Source of the DNA: Actinomycetota bacterium
Lineage (GTDB): Bacteria; Actinomycetota; UBA4738; HRBIN12
Length of the DNA stretch: 64,000 nucleotides
Assembly: GCA_026003015.1 (NCBI GenBank)
Contig: BPGL01000001.1
Span: forward strand, 252,922-316,921
Direction: 5' to 3'
Shown: in pieces, positions 61,073 through 64,000 of the stretch
How the letters are laid out: every line of letters begins with the position of its first letter
Position numbering within the stretch: the stretch's first letter is position 1
Position numbers and translations under genes: made by a program
The notes under the pieces: model-generated
Database searches by the model: none
Told to the model about the DNA's origin: nothing
The model's input: only the letters and a program-made list of their open reading frames with translations

Positions 61073-61522
61073 TGCGGGTCGTGTGCCAACGCGTCCTCCG
61101 CGCCAGCGTGCGCGTGGGCGAGGAGCTGGTCGACGCGATCGGACCTGGGCTGCTCCTGCTCGTCGGGGTGGCCCGTGGCGACCCCGAGCACCAGGCGATC
61201 TGGCTCGCCGACAAGCTCGCCGAGCTTCGGGTCTTCCCCGACGAGCGCGGGGTGCCGAACCGCTCGCTGCTGGACGTGGGCGGGGAGGCGCTCGTCGTGT
61301 CCCAGTTCACGCTCTACGGGGACGTGCGCAAGGGGCGTCGCCCGTCGTGGGCCGCCGCCGAGGAGCCGGAGCGCGCCGCCGCCCGGATCGAGTCGCTCGC
61401 GCGGGCGCTCGAGGCCCGCGGCGTGAGGGTCGGACGCGGGCCGCTTCGGTGCCCACATGGCGGTCGAGCTCGTGAACGACGGGCCGCTCACCCTCGTGGA
61501 TCGACGCGCCCCAGGATGCTGA
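61072..61522 (+). CDS. dtd: D-aminoacyl-tRNA deacylase (apparent frameshift near C-terminus)
   Basis: Family opening MRVVCQRVLRASVRV, then LLLLVGVARGD and the catalytic-site VVSQFTLYGDVRKGRRPSW. The frame breaks at CC 61441-61442; removing one C gives VGRGRFGAHMAVELVNDGP with the Gly-cisPro-like proofreading region, and a stop at 61520-61522 for 149 residues. Without repair the product loses the conserved C-terminal strand. It cleaves D-amino acids off tRNA. ATG 61072 overlaps the relA stop. Confidence 0.9.
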
Positions 61523-61576
61523 GCCCGGGCCCGGCGTCCGGTGTCCGGACCTCGGGTCCGGTACCATGGCGCCCCG

Positions 61577-62195
61577 ATGTACCTCGACGCCTTCGCCGAC
61601 AACCCCTGCGGGACCAACTGCTGGCTCCTCGGCGCCGACGGCACCGACGACGCCGTGGTCGTCGATCCCGGCTTCTCCCCGGACCGGGTCCGCCGCCCTG
61701 CTTGAGAGCGCGGGGCGGACCCCGGTGGCGGTGCTCGCGACCCACGGGCACTTCGACCACGTCGGGGCGGCCGCGGCGATCTGCGGCGAGGAGCTCCCCT
61801 TCTACATCCACGAGGCCGACGCCCTCGCGCTCTCCGATCCCGAGGCGTGGGGGGCCGGCTACGAGGCGCCACCGGTGCCGGTGAAGGACGTGCGCACCGT
61901 CGTCGACGGCGACGTCCTCACCTTCGCGGGGTTCCGGATCGAGGTGCTGCACACCCCCGGCCACACCCCCGGCAGCGTGTGCTACCGTACCGACGGGTGG
62001 GTCCTCTCGGGCGACCTCGTCTTCGCCGGAGCCATCGGTCGCAGCGACTTCCCGAACTCCGACCCCGCGGCGATGCGGCTCAGCCTGCGCCGGTTCCTCA
62101 CGCTGCCGGACGAGCTCCCGGTCCTCCCCGGCCACGGGCCCCGCACGACGGTCGGCCGGGAGCGGCGGCGCAACCCGTTCCTCGTGGGGCTGTAG
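61577..62195 (+). CDS. Metallo-beta-lactamase-fold hydrolase (glyoxalase II-like), apparent frameshift
   Basis: ATG 61577 reads MYLDAFADNPCGTNCWLLGA and VVVDPGFSPDRV, then fails at CC 61690-61691. Dropping one C joins AALLESAGRTPVAVLATHGH with the metal motif THGHFDHVG, HTPGHTPGSVC, LSGDLVF and a final GHGP. The whole is about 205 residues, the size of small glyoxalase II-type hydrolases. Substrate unknown. A TACCAT box (61562-61567) lies just before the ATG. hisS follows after three bases. Confidence 0.85.
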
Positions 62196-62198
62196 ACG

Positions 62199-63458
62199 GT
62201 GGACCTCGCGCCACCCCGGGGAACCCTGGATCTCCTTCCGCCGGAGGGCGGGCGGATGCGGGCCCTCTACGACCGGGCCGCCGAGCTCGCGCGGCGGTAC
62301 GGCTACCGCTACGTCGAGACCCCCGGGTTCGAGCACACCGAGCTCTTCGCCCGGACGTCGGGCGAGACGAGCGACGTCGTGACGAAGGAGATGTACACGT
62401 TCACCGATCGCGGCGGACGCTCGCTCACCCTCAGGCCGGAGGGCACGGCGCCGGTCATGCGCGCGTACCTCGCCCATCGCGCCGAGCTCCCGAGCCCCTT
62501 CAAGGCCTACTACCTCACCCGGATGTACCGGTACGGGCGCCCGCAGGCCGGCCGCTACCGCGAGCACCGGCAGTTCGGGGTCGAGATCTTCGGGGTGGCG
62601 GACCCCGCCGCGGACGTCGAGGTCATCGTCCTCGGGGAGGAGTTCCTCCGGAGCCTCGGGCTCCGGCGGTACGAGATCCAGATCAACTCGATCGGCGACG
62701 GGGCCTGCCGTCCCGCGTACCGCGAGGAGCTCCTGGCCTACCTGCGCGCGAGCGTCGGTCGCCTGCGCGACGAGCACCGCACGGGGTTCGAGGCGAACCC
62801 CTTGCGCGTGCTCGACTGCAAGGACGGGGCCTGCCGAGCGGTCGCCGCGGCGGCGCCTCGGATCACCGAGCGGCTGTGCGGGCCGTGCCGCGAGCACTTC
62901 GAGGGTGTGCTGACGGGCCTCCGCGAGCACGGCCTCGAGCCGATCGTGACGCCCACCCTGGTCCGGGGTCTCGACTACTACACGCGCACCGCGTTCGAGT
63001 TCGTGAGCCTCGTGCTCTCGGAGGCGCAGGCCACGCTGTTCGGCGGGGGTCGCTACGACGGCCTGGCCGAGGCCCTCGGGGGGCCGGCCGTCCCCGGCGT
63101 GGGGTTCGGGATGGGGCTCGAGCGCGTGCTGCTCGCCTGCCGGGACGAGGGGATCGAGCCGCCCTCGGAGCCGGGGCTCGACGCCTTCGTGGTCGGGCTC
63201 GGCGAGGCCGGCCGCAGGGCCGCGGCAGGGCTCCTGCGGGAGCTCCGCGCCGGCGGGCTGTCGGCCGACGCCGCGTACGAGGAGCGGCCGCTGAAGGCGC
63301 AGCTCCGGATGGCCGATCGCGCGGGGGCCGCGTACGCGGCGATCGTGGGCGAGCGGGAGGCCGCCGAGGGGCGCGTGACGCTCCGGCGTCTCGCCGACGG
63401 GACCCAGACGGAGGTCGCACGGGCCGATGTGGTGAACTGGCTGCGGGGCGAGCGATGA
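62199..63458 (+). CDS. hisS: Histidine--tRNA ligase
   Basis: 419 residues. Class II motif 1 around YRYVETPGFEHTELFARTSG, motif 2 RPEGTAPVMRAYLAH and MYRYGRPQAGRYREHRQFGVE, HisA motifs LVRGLDYYTRTAFEF and FGGGRYDGLAEALGG, motif 3 PGVGFGMGLERVLLA. The anticodon domain is C-terminal. GTG 62199. The stop overlaps the aspS ATG as ATGA, the common hisS-aspS pairing. Confidence 0.97.
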   Translation: MDLAPPRGTLDLLPPEGGRMRALYDRAAELARRYGYRYVETPGFEHTELFARTSGETSDVVTKEMYTFTDRGGRSLTLRPEGTAPVMRAYLAHRAELPSPFKAYYLTRMYRYGRPQAGRYREHRQFGVEIFGVADPAADVEVIVLGEEFLRSLGLRRYEIQINSIGDGACRPAYREELLAYLRASVGRLRDEHRTGFEANPLRVLDCKDGACRAVAAAAPRITERLCGPCREHFEGVLTGLREHGLEPIVTPTLVRGLDYYTRTAFEFVSLVLSEAQATLFGGGRYDGLAEALGGPAVPGVGFGMGLERVLLACRDEGIEPPSEPGLDAFVVGLGEAGRRAAAGLLRELRAGGLSADAAYEERPLKAQLRMADRAGAAYAAIVGEREAAEGRVTLRRLADGTQTEVARADVVNWLRGER

Positions 63459-64000
63459 GCGTGATGCGGACGGCGATGCGCACCCATGCCTGCGGCGAGC
63501 TCCGTGCCGAGCACGTCGGGCAGGAGGTGGCGCTCTGCGGGTGGGTCTGGCGCGAGCGCGACCACGGCGGCGTGACCTTCGTCGACCTGCGCGACCGGGA
63601 GGGCCTCGTCCAGCTCGTCATCCACCCGGAGGAGGCGCCCGAGGCCCACGCGGTCGCGAAGGGCTTCCGCAGCGAGTCGGTCGTCCGGGTCGTGGGCGAG
63701 GTGCGGCGGCGGCCGCCGGGGACCGTGAACCCGAACCTCGCGACCGGCGAGATCGAGGTGGCGGTGCGATCCGCCCAGGTCCTCGCCGCGGCGGAGACCC
63801 CGCCCTTCCCGATCGACGACCGGATCGAGGCCTCGGAGGAGCTGCGGCTGCGCTACCGGTACCTGGACCTCCGTCGTCCGGAGATGACCCGGATCCTCCG
63901 CCTCCGGCACCGGATCAACCGGATCATCCGGGACCACATGGAGTCCCTGGGCTTCCTCGAGGTGGAGACGCCGTACCTCACGCGGAGCACCCCGGAGGGG
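63455..64000 (+). CDS. aspS: Aspartate--tRNA ligase, N-terminal part (3' end outside window)
   Basis: Open from ATG 63455 to the window end, 182 codons. N-terminal OB-fold anticodon domain (GWVWRERDHGGVTFVDLRDR, EGLVQLVIHPEEA), then class II motif 1 region (RLRYRYLDLRRPEMTRILRL; ESLGFLEVETPYLTRSTPEG). The starts at 63464 and 63476 are also possible. Charges tRNA-Asp (or Asp/Asn). The catalytic core lies beyond the window. Confidence 0.95.
   Translation, partial: MSVMRTAMRTHACGELRAEHVGQEVALCGWVWRERDHGGVTFVDLRDREGLVQLVIHPEEAPEAHAVAKGFRSESVVRVVGEVRRRPPGTVNPNLATGEIEVAVRSAQVLAAAETPPFPIDDRIEASEELRLRYRYLDLRRPEMTRILRLRHRINRIIRDHMESLGFLEVETPYLTRSTPEG

Overview
The window is about 64 kb of very GC-rich DNA (roughly 70% or more by eye). 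Genes are densely packed, GTG starts are frequent, and many stop/start pairs overlap as ATGA or GTGA. The content points to an actinobacterium (Actinomycetota). Evidence for this is the chain of housekeeping blocks RNase J-FtsK, RodZ-CinA-ThpR, RecA-RecX-RNase Y, MiaB-MiaA-DapF, LexA/NrdR/NrdJ, thrS-HIT-phospholipid synthase-acyltransferase-PimA, pdxS-pdxT-yebC-ruvCAB-yajC-secDF-apt-relA, and hisS-aspS. LexA operators of the CGAAC-N4-GTTCG type, -10 boxes of the form TAGNNT, and several apparently leaderless genes agree. The exact class cannot be fixed from sequence reading alone; it looks more like a deep or uncultured lineage than a Streptomyces or Mycobacterium.

Layout. 1-6621: RNase J end, FtsK, an unknown opposite-strand gene, RodZ-like protein, CinA and ThpR. 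6643-10939: accessory block with a LamG secreted protein and a damaged ABC-export operon (lipoprotein with an amber stop, truncated adaptor, frame-broken ATPase, intact permease). 10940-14523: SOS-controlled recA-recX, then RNase Y behind a long leader. 14648-16086: a lower-GC secreted protein with a G8 tract in its signal-peptide codons, plus a small membrane protein. 16181-23838: miaB-miaA, then dapF-dapE-dapC-dapD (the succinylase branch of lysine/DAP synthesis in one run), then hflX. 23783-26537: SIS-domain sugar isomerase, lexA, a divergent YneA-like LysM gene with three LexA boxes between them, and nrdR. 26538-30964: NrdR boxes and a hairpin-rich leader, class II ribonucleotide reductase nrdJ, a VOC protein, dUTPase and a GNAT protein. 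30977-36509: tRNA genes Gly, Cys, Val(GAC) and Val(CAC), a DeoR remnant, a three-gene ABC exporter, and a DUF1996 secreted protein. 36570-39862: a second FtsX-type ABC exporter. 39939-48133: thrS and the PIM-lipid cluster, interrupted by an opposite-strand EF-G-like gene. 48265-64000: DUF3048 protein, pdxST, yebC, ruvCAB, yajC, an HD-domain protein, secD (with an unusual cysteine-pair repeat insert), secF, apt, relA, dtd, a metallo-beta-lactamase fold protein, hisS and the start of aspS.

Two themes tie the window together. First, DNA damage and dNTP supply: RecA, RecX, LexA, the LysM division-inhibitor candidate, RuvCAB, NrdR, NrdJ and dUTPase are all here, and four SOS promoters or promoter pairs can be read directly. 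Second, envelope work: PIM-type lipid synthesis, SecDF-YajC, three MacB/FtsX-type exporters and several secreted proteins.

Caution on sequence quality: at least eight single-base indels are visible, all in short G/C runs or CG repeats. They include indels in the conserved genes pdxS and dtd, so some broken genes are probably consensus errors rather than true pseudogenes. No CRISPR array, rRNA gene, transposase or phage gene was seen.
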